DNA from: Variovorax paradoxus EPS
Lineage (GTDB): Bacteria > Pseudomonadota > Gammaproteobacteria > Burkholderiales > Burkholderiaceae_C
Reading direction: 5' to 3'
Assembly: GCF_000184745.1 (NCBI RefSeq)
Contig: NC_014931.1
Span: 2,852,001 to 2,916,000, forward strand
Length of the DNA stretch: 64,000 nt
Shown here: positions 8,280-16,168 of the stretch, piece after piece
How positions within the stretch are numbered: the stretch's first letter is position 1
How the letters are laid out: each line of letters opens with the position of its first letter
Made by a program: the position numbers and the translations under genes
Notes under the pieces: generated by a model
What the model was told of the DNA's origin: nothing
The model's input: only the letters and a program-made list of their open reading frames with translations
Database searches by the model: none

Positions 8280-9305
8280 ATGACTGCACAGACACTGATC
8301 GATACCGCACAGGCGCTGGTCGCCGGCGACAAGGGCCTGCTCGCAATGGACGAGAGCAACGCCACCTGCAACAAGCGCTTCGCCGCGCTCAACATCCCGC
8401 AGACCGAGAGCGCACGGCGCGACTGGCGCGAGTTGATCGTCACCGCGCCGGGCCTCGCCGACAGCATCAGCGGCGCGATTCTTTTCGACGAAACCATCCG
8501 CCAGACAACCAACGCCGGCAAGCCGTTCGCCAAGGCGTTGGCCGATGAGGGAATCATCCCCGGCATCAAGGTCGACATGGGCGCGAAGCCGCTGGCGGGC
8601 CATCCGGGCGAGACGGTCACCGAAGGGCTCGACGGCCTGCGCGAGCGGCTCGCGGAATACGTCGGCATGGGCGCGCGTTTCGCGAAGTGGCGCGGCGTGA
8701 TCGCCATCGGCGACGGCCTGCCCACGCGGGCCTGCATCGACGTCAATGCGCATGCGCTCGCACGCTATGCGGCGCTGTGCCAGGAGGCCGGCGTGGTGCC
8801 CATCGTCGAGCCCGAAGTACTGATGGATGGCGGCCATTCGCTCGCGCGGTGCGCCGAGGTGACGGAAGAAGTCCTGCGCGAAGTGTTCGTCCAATTGAAT
8901 GCACAGGGCGTGCTGCTCGAAGGCATGCTGCTCAAGCCGAACATGGTGCTGCCGGGGCAGAGCAGCCAGACGCAGGACAGCGTTGACGCAGTGGCCGATG
9001 CCACGGTGACCTGCCTCTTGCGCACCGTGCCCGCCGCGGTGCCGGGCGTGGCGTTTCTCTCGGGCGGGCAATCGGCGCGACTGGCGTCCGCGCGGCTCAA
9101 CACGATGAACGTGAAGTTCAAGTCGCGCATGCCCTGGGCGCTGACGTTCTCTTTCTCGCGCGCGGTGCAGCAGCCGGCGCTCGATCTCTGGAAAGGCCAG
9201 GCCGCCAACGTCGCAGAGGCGCAGAAGGCGCTCGTGTTCCGCACAGGCTGCAACAAGGCCGCGCGCGGCGGCCGTTACGACGCGCAAGCCGACGCGCCGC
9301 GATAA
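8280..9305 (+). CDS. Class I fructose-bisphosphate aldolase
   Basis: Schiff-base aldolase that interconverts fructose-1,6-bisphosphate with DHAP and glyceraldehyde-3-phosphate, 341 residues. The eukaryote-like class I motifs are present: AMDESNATCNKRF near 22-34, KVD with Lys98, FAKWR with Lys137, EPE with Glu177, and the Schiff-base lysine Lys219 in LLKPNMV. LSGGQS follows near 255-260. ATG 8280 follows AAAGGTG; ATG 8256 is an in-frame alternative adding eight residues. It sits directly after the regulator, but an operon link with the next CoA-transferase gene (21 bases downstream) is not obviously functional. Confidence 0.95.
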   Translation: MTAQTLIDTAQALVAGDKGLLAMDESNATCNKRFAALNIPQTESARRDWRELIVTAPGLADSISGAILFDETIRQTTNAGKPFAKALADEGIIPGIKVDMGAKPLAGHPGETVTEGLDGLRERLAEYVGMGARFAKWRGVIAIGDGLPTRACIDVNAHALARYAALCQEAGVVPIVEPEVLMDGGHSLARCAEVTEEVLREVFVQLNAQGVLLEGMLLKPNMVLPGQSSQTQDSVDAVADATVTCLLRTVPAAVPGVAFLSGGQSARLASARLNTMNVKFKSRMPWALTFSFSRAVQQPALDLWKGQAANVAEAQKALVFRTGCNKAARGGRYDAQADAPR

Positions 9306-9326
9306 GCAGAAAGCCAGAAAGAGCGA

Positions 9327-10622
9327 ATGACCGTCCAGGACCTCTACGCGAAGAAGCGCGTTTCCCCCGCTGATGCCGTGCGCCTGGTGCGCAACGGCGA
9401 TCTCATCATCGTGCCGACCGGCGTCGGCGAGCCGCCCTCGTTGCTCACGGCGCTCTCCGAGCAGCGCAGGGACTTCCGCGACGTCAAGGTCGCGCAGATC
9501 CTCGCGATGCGCAAGTACGCGTACATCGACCCTGAGACCGTGGAGCACGTGCGCCATGTCGCGCTGTTCTTCGGCGGTGCCACGCGCGCGGGTGGGCAGG
9601 AGGGCTGGATCGATTTCATCCCCAACTACTTCTCGGAGATTCCCGCGCAGATAGAGCGCGGCCAGATCCCCGCCGAGGTGGTCTTCAGCATGGCCTCGCC
9701 GATGGACGCTCACGGCTATTTCGCCGTGAGCCTGGGCGCCGACTACACGATGGCCGCCATCGCCAAGGCGCGCGCAGTGGTGCTGGAAGTGAACCCGAAT
9801 GTGCCCTTTGCGCACGGCAACTGCCACGTCCACATCTCGCAGGTCGCGGCGTTCGTCGAAAGCGAGGCGCCGGTGCTGGAGGTCGGCCTGCCGAAGATCG
9901 GCCCCGTGCAGGAGGCCATCGGCAAGCACGTGGCCGACCTCATCGACGACGGCTCGACGCTGCAGATCGGCTACGGCGGCATTCCCGATGCGGTGGTGAT
10001 GCAGCTCACGCACAAGCACGACCTGGGCATCCACACCGAAATGATCGGCGACGGCATTCTGACGCTGGTGGAGAGCGGCGCGGTCACCAACCGGCGCAAG
10101 AACTACCTGCCGGGCAAATCCGTCGCGACCTTCGCGCTGGGGTCGGCCAAGCTGTACCGCTTCATGGACCGCAATCCGTCGCTGGAAATGCATCCGGTGA
10201 ACTTCACCAACGACCCGGCGCTCGCGGGGCTGAACGACAACCTCATCGCGATCAACGCGACCATGCAGATCGACCTGCTGGGCCAGTGCGGCTCCGAGAG
10301 CCTCGGGCATGCGCCGTATTCGGGCACGGGCGGGCAGTCGGACTTCGTGCGCGCGGCGAACCGGTCGCGCGGCGGCAAGGCGTTCATCGTGCTGCCCTCG
10401 ACGGCGAAGGGCGACACCATCTCGCGCATCGTGCCCTCGCTCTCGCCCGGCACGCATGTGAGCACGAGCAAGAACGACATCAACTACGTGGTCACCGAAT
10501 ACGGCGTGGCGCAGCTGCGCGGCAAGTCGGCGAAGCAGCGGGCGCAGGAACTGATCGCGATCGCGCATCCGGATTTCAGAGCGGAGCTGACCGAGCAGGC
10601 CCGGCGATCGAAGTTGCTGTAA
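9327..10622 (+). CDS. Acetyl-CoA hydrolase/transferase family protein
   Basis: CoA-transferase family I enzyme of 431 residues, of the acetyl-CoA hydrolase / 4-hydroxybutyrate CoA-transferase type, which exchanges CoA between carboxylic acids through a glutamyl thioester. Key features are GYGGIPDAV near 215-223, the predicted catalytic Glu238 in HTEMIGDG, the CoA-site loop GTGGQSDF near 335-342, and TEYGVAQLRG near 391-400. There is no targeting signal. It probably activates or recycles a short-chain acid such as acetate or propionate; the precise acid cannot be read from sequence. Confidence 0.9.
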   Translation: MTVQDLYAKKRVSPADAVRLVRNGDLIIVPTGVGEPPSLLTALSEQRRDFRDVKVAQILAMRKYAYIDPETVEHVRHVALFFGGATRAGGQEGWIDFIPNYFSEIPAQIERGQIPAEVVFSMASPMDAHGYFAVSLGADYTMAAIAKARAVVLEVNPNVPFAHGNCHVHISQVAAFVESEAPVLEVGLPKIGPVQEAIGKHVADLIDDGSTLQIGYGGIPDAVVMQLTHKHDLGIHTEMIGDGILTLVESGAVTNRRKNYLPGKSVATFALGSAKLYRFMDRNPSLEMHPVNFTNDPALAGLNDNLIAINATMQIDLLGQCGSESLGHAPYSGTGGQSDFVRAANRSRGGKAFIVLPSTAKGDTISRIVPSLSPGTHVSTSKNDINYVVTEYGVAQLRGKSAKQRAQELIAIAHPDFRAELTEQARRSKLL

Positions 10623-10704
10623 TTCAGCGGCTGGCTTGACCGGGGCTCGCATGCGCGAGGCGCCGACATCCGCGAGCGTCAGCGCGTCGGCGTAGCTCGA
10701 CGCT

Positions 10705-11643
10705 TCAACCGGCGGTTTCGAGGAAGTCGCTGAGTTCCTGCCGCGTCGGCAGCGTGCTCTGCGAACCGAAGCCGCGAACCGCCAGGGCCGCCACGGCGCA
10801 GGCCCGCCGCATTGCCTCCGGGATACCGAGTGACCAATGGACGGCCAGCGCTGCGGCGAAGGCGTCGCCGGCACCGGTCGTGTCGAGCACCGGAACGTGG
10901 AAGGCTGGCTGCTCATGGAGCGTGCCGTGCGCATCGACGTGCGCCGCGCCTTCGCTGCCGCGCGTCACGACGATGCGACCCGGCCACCTCGCCAGCAGGG
11001 CACGCCAGTCGTCGCCGCCCTCGACGTTGCCATCTCCACCATCTCCATCTCCATTTCCATCGCCATCGCCGAAGGCCGACCTCAGTTCGTGCTGGTTGGC
11101 AAGGAAGAGATGCACGCGCCGCGCGAGTTCCGGCGGGACGGCACCCGCAGGAGAGGGCGTCAACAGAAACGGCTTGCCGAAGCGATGTGCGAGTTCGGCG
11201 GCTTCCATCGCGGCCGAACTCGGAATGCCCAGCTCGGCGAGCACCACGTCGCTCTGGGCGAACAGCGGCTCGGCGGCGCGCACGTGGGCGGCAGTCAGGC
11301 GGTGGTTGGCGCCGGGCACCACGGTGACGGCACTTTCGCCAAGGCATGCGAACACGGCGGCGGCGCCGGTGGGCGCCTCGGATGTCATCGCGACGTGATC
11401 GGTACGCACGCCCTCGGCGCGCAAATGTGCGAGCAACTCGCGCCCTTCGGCGTCGTCGCCGGCGCAGCCGACGAGCCAGGTCTCGGCGCCCAGGCGCGTG
11501 GCCGCCACCGCCTGGTCGGCGCCCTTGCCGCCGGGCGCGCGCCTAAAACTCTGCCCGCCCAGCGTCTCGCCATGGCGCGGCAGGCAGGGCGCCTCGAACA
11601 CGTAGTCCATGTTGATGCCGCCTACGACCAGCAAGCGAGTCAT
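10705..11643 (-). CDS. PfkB-family (ribokinase-like) carbohydrate kinase with Gly-Asp insertion
   Basis: Sugar kinase of 312 residues. The N-terminal PfkB signature is PGGKGADQA (37-45), and the C-terminal DTTGAGDAF has the catalytic base Asp260. The organisation is ribokinase-like. Residues ~192-212 form a Gly/Asp repeat (GDGDGNGDGDGGDGN) encoded by a hexamer-like microsatellite; it lies in the surface region between the substrate and ATP lobes. ATG 11643 is chosen because it starts directly at the first strand, MTRLLVVGGINMD. It is divergent from the sugar ABC transporter operon and shares its promoter region, so it probably phosphorylates the imported sugar or a degradation product. Confidence 0.9.
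   Translation of the reverse strand: MTRLLVVGGINMDYVFEAPCLPRHGETLGGQSFRRAPGGKGADQAVAATRLGAETWLVGCAGDDAEGRELLAHLRAEGVRTDHVAMTSEAPTGAAAVFACLGESAVTVVPGANHRLTAAHVRAAEPLFAQSDVVLAELGIPSSAAMEAAELAHRFGKPFLLTPSPAGAVPPELARRVHLFLANQHELRSAFGDGDGNGDGDGGDGNVEGGDDWRALLARWPGRIVVTRGSEGAAHVDAHGTLHEQPAFHVPVLDTTGAGDAFAAALAVHWSLGIPEAMRRACAVAALAVRGFGSQSTLPTRQELSDFLETAG
11030..11078. repeat. Hexamer-like microsatellite inside the PfkB kinase gene
   Basis: Imperfect tandem units of the form CCATCN (six bases) read CATCTC, CATCTC, CATTTC, CATCGC, CATCGC on the + strand. The unit length preserves the reading frame, so copy-number change would lengthen or shorten the Gly-Asp loop of the encoded kinase without breaking it. 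Confidence 0.7.
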
Positions 11644-11777
11644 GCCTGTCTCTTCCTTTTTTCTTTGCATCGCGGATTCGCAAGGCGCGGCAAGTATGCA
11701 GCATCCAATACGAACATAAACGGACAAACAAAGAGGGATTTCCCTGAGGTTATTTTCGAATTTGTGCGAATTGGAAT

Positions 11778-11817
11778 GTTCGAATGAACAATAGAATTCT
11801 GTCCGTTCAACCGAACG
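11778..11817. promoter_or_regulatory. Two palindromes GTTC-N4-GAAC, candidate operators of the divergent sugar locus
   Basis: In the 233-base region between the divergent kinase (start 11643) and transporter (start 11877) are GTTC-GAAT-GAAC (11778-11789) and CGTTC-AACC-GAACG (11804-11817). They share the same arms and 4-base spacer, with centres 27 bases apart. The stretch is also AT-rich compared with the flanking genes. A paired site of this kind is what a dimeric or tetrameric repressor would use, and the DeoR protein encoded at the end of the operon is the obvious candidate (inference). Confidence 0.55.
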
Positions 11818-11876
11818 AACGCACGCTGGCCTTCAGCGCGCACCTTCAGCAAGAGCATTCAAAAGGAGACCGATCC

Positions 11877-12818
11877 ATGAAGAAGTCGATGACTCGCTGC
11901 GTTGCAGCCGCCACCCTCGCACTGTTGGCAGGCCACGCGCTCGCCCAGGACAAGCCGCTCAAATCCATCGGCATCACGCTGGGCGACATGGCCAATCCGT
12001 TCTTCGTGGCCATCGGCCGCAGCGCGGAAGCCGAGGCCAAGAAGATCAACCCGGCGGTGAAGGTGACCACCGTGTCGAGCAAGTACGACCTCAACACCCA
12101 GGTCGACCAGATCGACAACTTCATCGCCAACAAGGTCGACGTGATCGTGCTGGGCGCCGCCGACTCCAAGGGCATCGCGCCGGCCGTGCGCAAGGCCCGC
12201 GCCGCCGGCGTGATCGTGGTGGCGGTGGACGTGACGGCCGAAGGGGCCGACGCCACGGTGATGTCCGACAACACGATGGCCGGCGCCGAGTCGTGCAAGT
12301 TCCTGGCCGAGCGCATCGGCGGCAAGGGCAACTTCGTGATCGTCAACGGCCCGCCGGTGTCGTCGATCATGGACCGCGTGAAGGGCTGCAAGGCGACGCT
12401 GGCCAAGTACCCGGGCATCAAGCTGGTGTCGGACAACCAGGACGCCAAGGGCAGCCGCGACGGTGGCCTCGCGGCCATGGCCAACATCCTGACGGCGCAG
12501 CCGAAGATCGATGCCGTGTTCGGCATCAACGACCCGACGGCCATCGGCGCGGAACTCGCGATCCGCCAGGCGCGCCGCACCGACATCAAGGTGACCGGCG
12601 GCGTGGACGGCTCGCCCGACGGCGAGGCCGCGCTCAAGGCCAAGGATTCGCTGTTCGTCGTCACGCCCGCGCAGGACCCGAACGAGATGGCCGCCGAGAG
12701 CGTGCGCGTCGCCTACGGCCTGCTCAACGGCCGCAAGCCCGCCAAGACCATGAACCTCATGGCAACGCCGCTCACCACGCGCGACAACATCGCCGGCTAC
12801 AAGGGCTGGGTGCGTTGA
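11877..12818 (+). CDS. Sugar ABC transporter substrate-binding protein (RbsB-like)
   Basis: Periplasmic binding protein of 313 residues in the type I (ribose/galactose) fold family. A signal peptide occupies residues 1-22 with the predicted cleavage site ALA-Q. The mature protein opens with IGITLGDMANPFF, the usual first strand and ligand loop, and has NDPTAIGAELA and GGVDGSPDGEAA in the C-terminal lobe. A strong Shine-Dalgarno (AAAAGGAGA, 11861-11869) precedes ATG 11877. It is the first gene of the transporter operon; the downstream AraB/AraD-like enzymes suggest a pentose, pentulose or pentitol ligand. Confidence 0.93.
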   Translation: MKKSMTRCVAAATLALLAGHALAQDKPLKSIGITLGDMANPFFVAIGRSAEAEAKKINPAVKVTTVSSKYDLNTQVDQIDNFIANKVDVIVLGAADSKGIAPAVRKARAAGVIVVAVDVTAEGADATVMSDNTMAGAESCKFLAERIGGKGNFVIVNGPPVSSIMDRVKGCKATLAKYPGIKLVSDNQDAKGSRDGGLAAMANILTAQPKIDAVFGINDPTAIGAELAIRQARRTDIKVTGGVDGSPDGEAALKAKDSLFVVTPAQDPNEMAAESVRVAYGLLNGRKPAKTMNLMATPLTTRDNIAGYKGWVR

Positions 12819-12832
12819 ACGCGCAGGCCGTC

Positions 12833-14371
12833 ATGAGCGAGGCCGGCGAGGTTGGCACGGCGGGCGAGTTCGTTCTGGAGATGTCCGGGATCCACAAGCG
12901 CTTCGGCGCGACCCGGGCGCTGCACGACATGCACCTGCAGGTGCGCCCCGGCGAGATCCACGCCCTCATGGGCGAGAACGGCGCGGGCAAGAGCACGCTG
13001 ATGAAGATCCTCTCGGGGGTCTACCAGCCCGACGCCGGGCAGATCCGGCTGGCCGGCGAGCCCGTGGCCATCCGCAGCCCCGCCCACGGCCAGCGCGCGG
13101 GCATCAACCTGATCTACCAGGAACTGAGCATCGCGCGGCATCTGACGGTGGCCGAGAACGTGTTCATGGGCAACGAGCCGCGCGCGGCGCTCTGGCTGGT
13201 CGACCGCGCGCGGATGCTGCGCGAGACCGAGCGCGTGCTGCAGCAGCTGGGTGCGCAGTTCGGCGCCGACTGGCCGGCCGGGCGGCTGTCGATTGCCGAG
13301 CAGCAGCAGGTGGAGATCGCGCGGGCGCTGGTGCACAAGGGCCGCATCCTGATCATGGACGAGCCGACGGCCGCGCTGTCCGACCGCGAGACGGCGCACC
13401 TCTTCCGGGTGATGCGCCAGTTGCGCGACGCCGGCATCGCGATCATCTACATCAGCCACCGCATGGCCGAGGTCACCGCCTTGGCCGACCGCGTGACGGT
13501 GCTGCGCGACGGCTGCCACGTGGCCGACCTGGCGCGCGACGAAATCGACGAGCAGCGCATCGTGCAGATGATGGTCGGCCGCGCGCTCACCGACTTCTAC
13601 CAGCACCGCGGCCAGCGCAAGCCCGGCCGTGTGATGCTGGAACTGCGCGATGTGAGCGGGCCGCGCAACCGCCCGAGCAGCCTCAAGGTGCATGCGGGCG
13701 AAGTGCTCGGGCTGGCCGGGCTGGTCGGTGCCGGGCGCTCGGAACTCGCGCGGCTTGCGGTGGGCGCCGATGCGCGCACCGGCGGCACGATCCTGGTCGA
13801 CGGCAAGCCGGTGGATGTGCGCCGCCCGCTCGACGCCATCCGCCTCGGCCTGGGCTACGTGCCGGAAGATCGCAAGGGGCAGGGCCTGTTCCTGCAACTG
13901 AGCGCGCTCACCAACGTCGCGATCAACGTGCTGCCCAGGCACGCGGTCGCTGGCGTGCTGAACCACGGTGCGCTCGACCGCCTGACGCGCCAGGCCATCG
14001 CCCGGCTCAACGTGAAGATCTCCGGCCCGCAGGGCATCGTGGGCGCGCTGTCGGGCGGCAACCAGCAGAAGCTGCTCTTGGCGCGCTGGCTCGAGATCCA
14101 GCCGCGCGTGCTGATCCTCGATGAGCCGACGCGCGGCGTGGACGTCGGCGCCAAGAGCGAGATCTACAAGATCATCGGCGAGCTGTCCGAGGCCGGCGTC
14201 GCCGTGGTCGTGATCTCCAGCGAGCTGCCCGAAATCGTGGGCGTGTGCGACCGCGTGCTCGTGATGCGCGAAGGCGCCATCGCAGGCGAACTCGCGGGCG
14301 ATCGCATCACCCAGGAAAACATCATTCAACTCGCAGTCAACGCTCCCGAGCCGGAGCGGCACATCGCATGA
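12833..14371 (+). CDS. Sugar ABC transporter ATP-binding protein, two ABC domains (RbsA-like)
   Basis: Cytoplasmic ATPase subunit of 512 residues with two fused ABC modules. The first has Walker A GENGAGKST, and LIMDEPTAAL as Walker B. The second has the degenerate Walker A GLVGAGRSE typical of RbsA/MglA proteins, signature LSGGNQQK, and LILDEPTRGVD. It energises import together with the permease at 15132. ATG 12833 is used; TTG 12815, overlapping the stop of the binding-protein gene, would extend it by six residues. The stop overlaps the next start as ATGA. Confidence 0.94.
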   Translation: MSEAGEVGTAGEFVLEMSGIHKRFGATRALHDMHLQVRPGEIHALMGENGAGKSTLMKILSGVYQPDAGQIRLAGEPVAIRSPAHGQRAGINLIYQELSIARHLTVAENVFMGNEPRAALWLVDRARMLRETERVLQQLGAQFGADWPAGRLSIAEQQQVEIARALVHKGRILIMDEPTAALSDRETAHLFRVMRQLRDAGIAIIYISHRMAEVTALADRVTVLRDGCHVADLARDEIDEQRIVQMMVGRALTDFYQHRGQRKPGRVMLELRDVSGPRNRPSSLKVHAGEVLGLAGLVGAGRSELARLAVGADARTGGTILVDGKPVDVRRPLDAIRLGLGYVPEDRKGQGLFLQLSALTNVAINVLPRHAVAGVLNHGALDRLTRQAIARLNVKISGPQGIVGALSGGNQQKLLLARWLEIQPRVLILDEPTRGVDVGAKSEIYKIIGELSEAGVAVVVISSELPEIVGVCDRVLVMREGAIAGELAGDRITQENIIQLAVNAPEPERHIA

Positions 14372-15093
14372 ACGCAACGAACCCTTCTCCTTCCTCTTCT
14401 TCTTCGCTGCGGGCCGTGGTCTTCGACATGGACGGCGTGCTGATCGACACCGAGATCGTCTGGCAGCGCGTGCGCGAAGATTTCGCAGAAAGCATCGGCG
14501 CGCGCTGGACCACCGAGGACCAGGAATCGACGATGGGCACCAACACCGCGGCCTGGTCGCGCATCATGGTCGAGCGCCTGCAACTGCGCGAGCGCAACGG
14601 CATGGACGAGGCGGCGATCGCGCGCGAGATCGTGGGGCGCATGCTGGCGCAGTACCAGCGCCATCTGCCGCTGCGTGCCGGCGCCATCGAGGCGGTGCGC
14701 ATGGCCGCGCGGTCGCACACGGTGGCGCTGGCCACCGGCTCGCCGGCCGAGCTCGCCCGCTATGTGCTGGAGGCCAGCGGCCTCGCGCCGTTGATGCAGG
14801 CCGTGGTCTGCGGCGACGACGTCGAACACGGCAAGCCCGCGCCCGACATCTACCTGCTCGCGCTGTCGCGCATCGGCGTCGCGCCGCACGCGGCCGTGGG
14901 CATCGAGGACAGCGCCAACGGCCTGCGCTCGCTCAAGGCGGCCGGCATGGCCGCCATCGCCGCGCCTGGCCCGGACTACCCGCTGTCGGCCGAGGCGCTC
15001 GCGCTGGCCGACCTGCGCATCGACACCATGCAGGCCCTTACGCCCGAACTGCTGCAGCAGGCGCACGCGAATTCGGCGCGCACGCCGCGCTGA
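14368..15093 (+). CDS. HAD-superfamily phosphatase/phosphomutase
   Basis: Haloacid-dehalogenase-like hydrolase of 241 residues, subfamily IA. Motif I is FDMDGVLIDTE with nucleophile Asp near residue 20; motif II is LATGSP; motif III lysine is in HGKPAPDIY; motif IV is GIEDSANGL. The helical cap follows motif I. It lies between the ATPase and permease genes of the sugar transporter, with an ATGA overlap. It may dephosphorylate a sugar phosphate to relieve accumulation or take part in the pathway. A Ser-rich stretch (PSPSSSSSS) precedes the fold. Confidence 0.88.
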   Translation: MNATNPSPSSSSSLRAVVFDMDGVLIDTEIVWQRVREDFAESIGARWTTEDQESTMGTNTAAWSRIMVERLQLRERNGMDEAAIAREIVGRMLAQYQRHLPLRAGAIEAVRMAARSHTVALATGSPAELARYVLEASGLAPLMQAVVCGDDVEHGKPAPDIYLLALSRIGVAPHAAVGIEDSANGLRSLKAAGMAAIAAPGPDYPLSAEALALADLRIDTMQALTPELLQQAHANSARTPR

Positions 15094-15131
15094 TCTCGCG
15101 CGCCGCATCACACCTTCACGAGACGACCACC

Positions 15132-16163
15132 ATGTCAAAGACCCTCACCTCCACCGCACCCCCGGCGGCGTCCCCGCCGACCGGCGCGCCTGCCCGCACC
15201 GGCCGCGCAGCCGGCGTCCTCCAGCGCCTGGGCATGCTGCCCGCGCTGCTGATCCTCTACGTCGTCTTCTGGGGCCTCACCGTGTACGTCTCGGGCGACG
15301 GCGGCTCGAACTTCGCGACCACCGCGAACACGATGAACATCCTGCGCCAGGTGTCCATCAACCTGGTGCTCGCGGCCGGCATGACCTTCGTGATCCTCAC
15401 CGCCGGTATCGACCTCTCGGTGGGCTCGATGCTGGCCGTGTCGGCGGTGCTGGGCATGCTGACCTCGCTCACTTCCCATGCGGGCCTGTCGCTGCCGGTG
15501 TTCCTTGCCGCGGGCCTTGCGATGGGGCTCATCAACGGCACCACGGTGGCGCTGCTGAAGATCAACCCCTTCATCGTGACCCTGGGCACCATGACCGCGC
15601 TGCGCGGAGCCGCCTACCTGTTCGCCGACGGCACCACGGTGCTCAACAGCGAGATCCCCAGCTTCGGCTGGATCGGCAACGAAGACTTCCTGGGCCTGCC
15701 CTGGCTGGTGTGGATCGCCGCTGGCGTGACGCTGCTGTCGTGGGTCATCCTGCGCAAGACCATCCTGGGCCTGCACATCTACGCGGTGGGCGGCAACCCC
15801 GAGGCAGCGCGCCTCACCGGCATCGGCGTGGGCGGCGTGCTGCTCTTCGTCTATGCGATCAGCGGCCTGTTCTCGGGCCTGGCGGGCGCCATGTCGGCGA
15901 GCCGGCTGTTCGGCGCCAACGGCAACTGGGGCACCGGCTACGAGCTCGATGCGATCGCGGCGGTGGTGCTGGGCGGCACCAGCCTCATGGGCGGCGTGGG
16001 CTCGATAGTCGGCACCGTCATCGGCGCGCTGATCATCGGCGTGATCAACAACGGCCTCACCATCATGGGCGTCTCGTCCTTCTGGCAGTACGTGGCCAAG
16101 GGCGCGGTGATCCTGCTCGCGGTGATCATCGACAGATGGCGCCAGAAGCAAGCGCAGCACTGA
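15132..16163 (+). CDS. Sugar ABC transporter permease (RbsC-like)
   Basis: Inner-membrane permease of 343 residues in the branched-chain amino acid/ribose permease superfamily. It has about 8-10 hydrophobic segments, starting near residue 33. The family motif LTAGIDLSVGSMLA lies near 90-105, and the conserved GGNPEAARLTGI loop near 218-230 contacts the ATPase. It is the single permease for the transporter, as usual for Rbs-type systems where it forms a homodimer. It sits between the HAD phosphatase and the ribulokinase in one operon. Confidence 0.93.
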   Translation: MSKTLTSTAPPAASPPTGAPARTGRAAGVLQRLGMLPALLILYVVFWGLTVYVSGDGGSNFATTANTMNILRQVSINLVLAAGMTFVILTAGIDLSVGSMLAVSAVLGMLTSLTSHAGLSLPVFLAAGLAMGLINGTTVALLKINPFIVTLGTMTALRGAAYLFADGTTVLNSEIPSFGWIGNEDFLGLPWLVWIAAGVTLLSWVILRKTILGLHIYAVGGNPEAARLTGIGVGGVLLFVYAISGLFSGLAGAMSASRLFGANGNWGTGYELDAIAAVVLGGTSLMGGVGSIVGTVIGALIIGVINNGLTIMGVSSFWQYVAKGAVILLAVIIDRWRQKQAQH

Positions 16164-16168
16164 GGGCG

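Noticed and set aside
8211..10934. Very long open frame on the minus strand across the aldolase and CoA-transferase genes
   Set aside because: It lies antisense to two confidently identified enzymes and has the Arg/His-rich composition of a GC-bias shadow frame.
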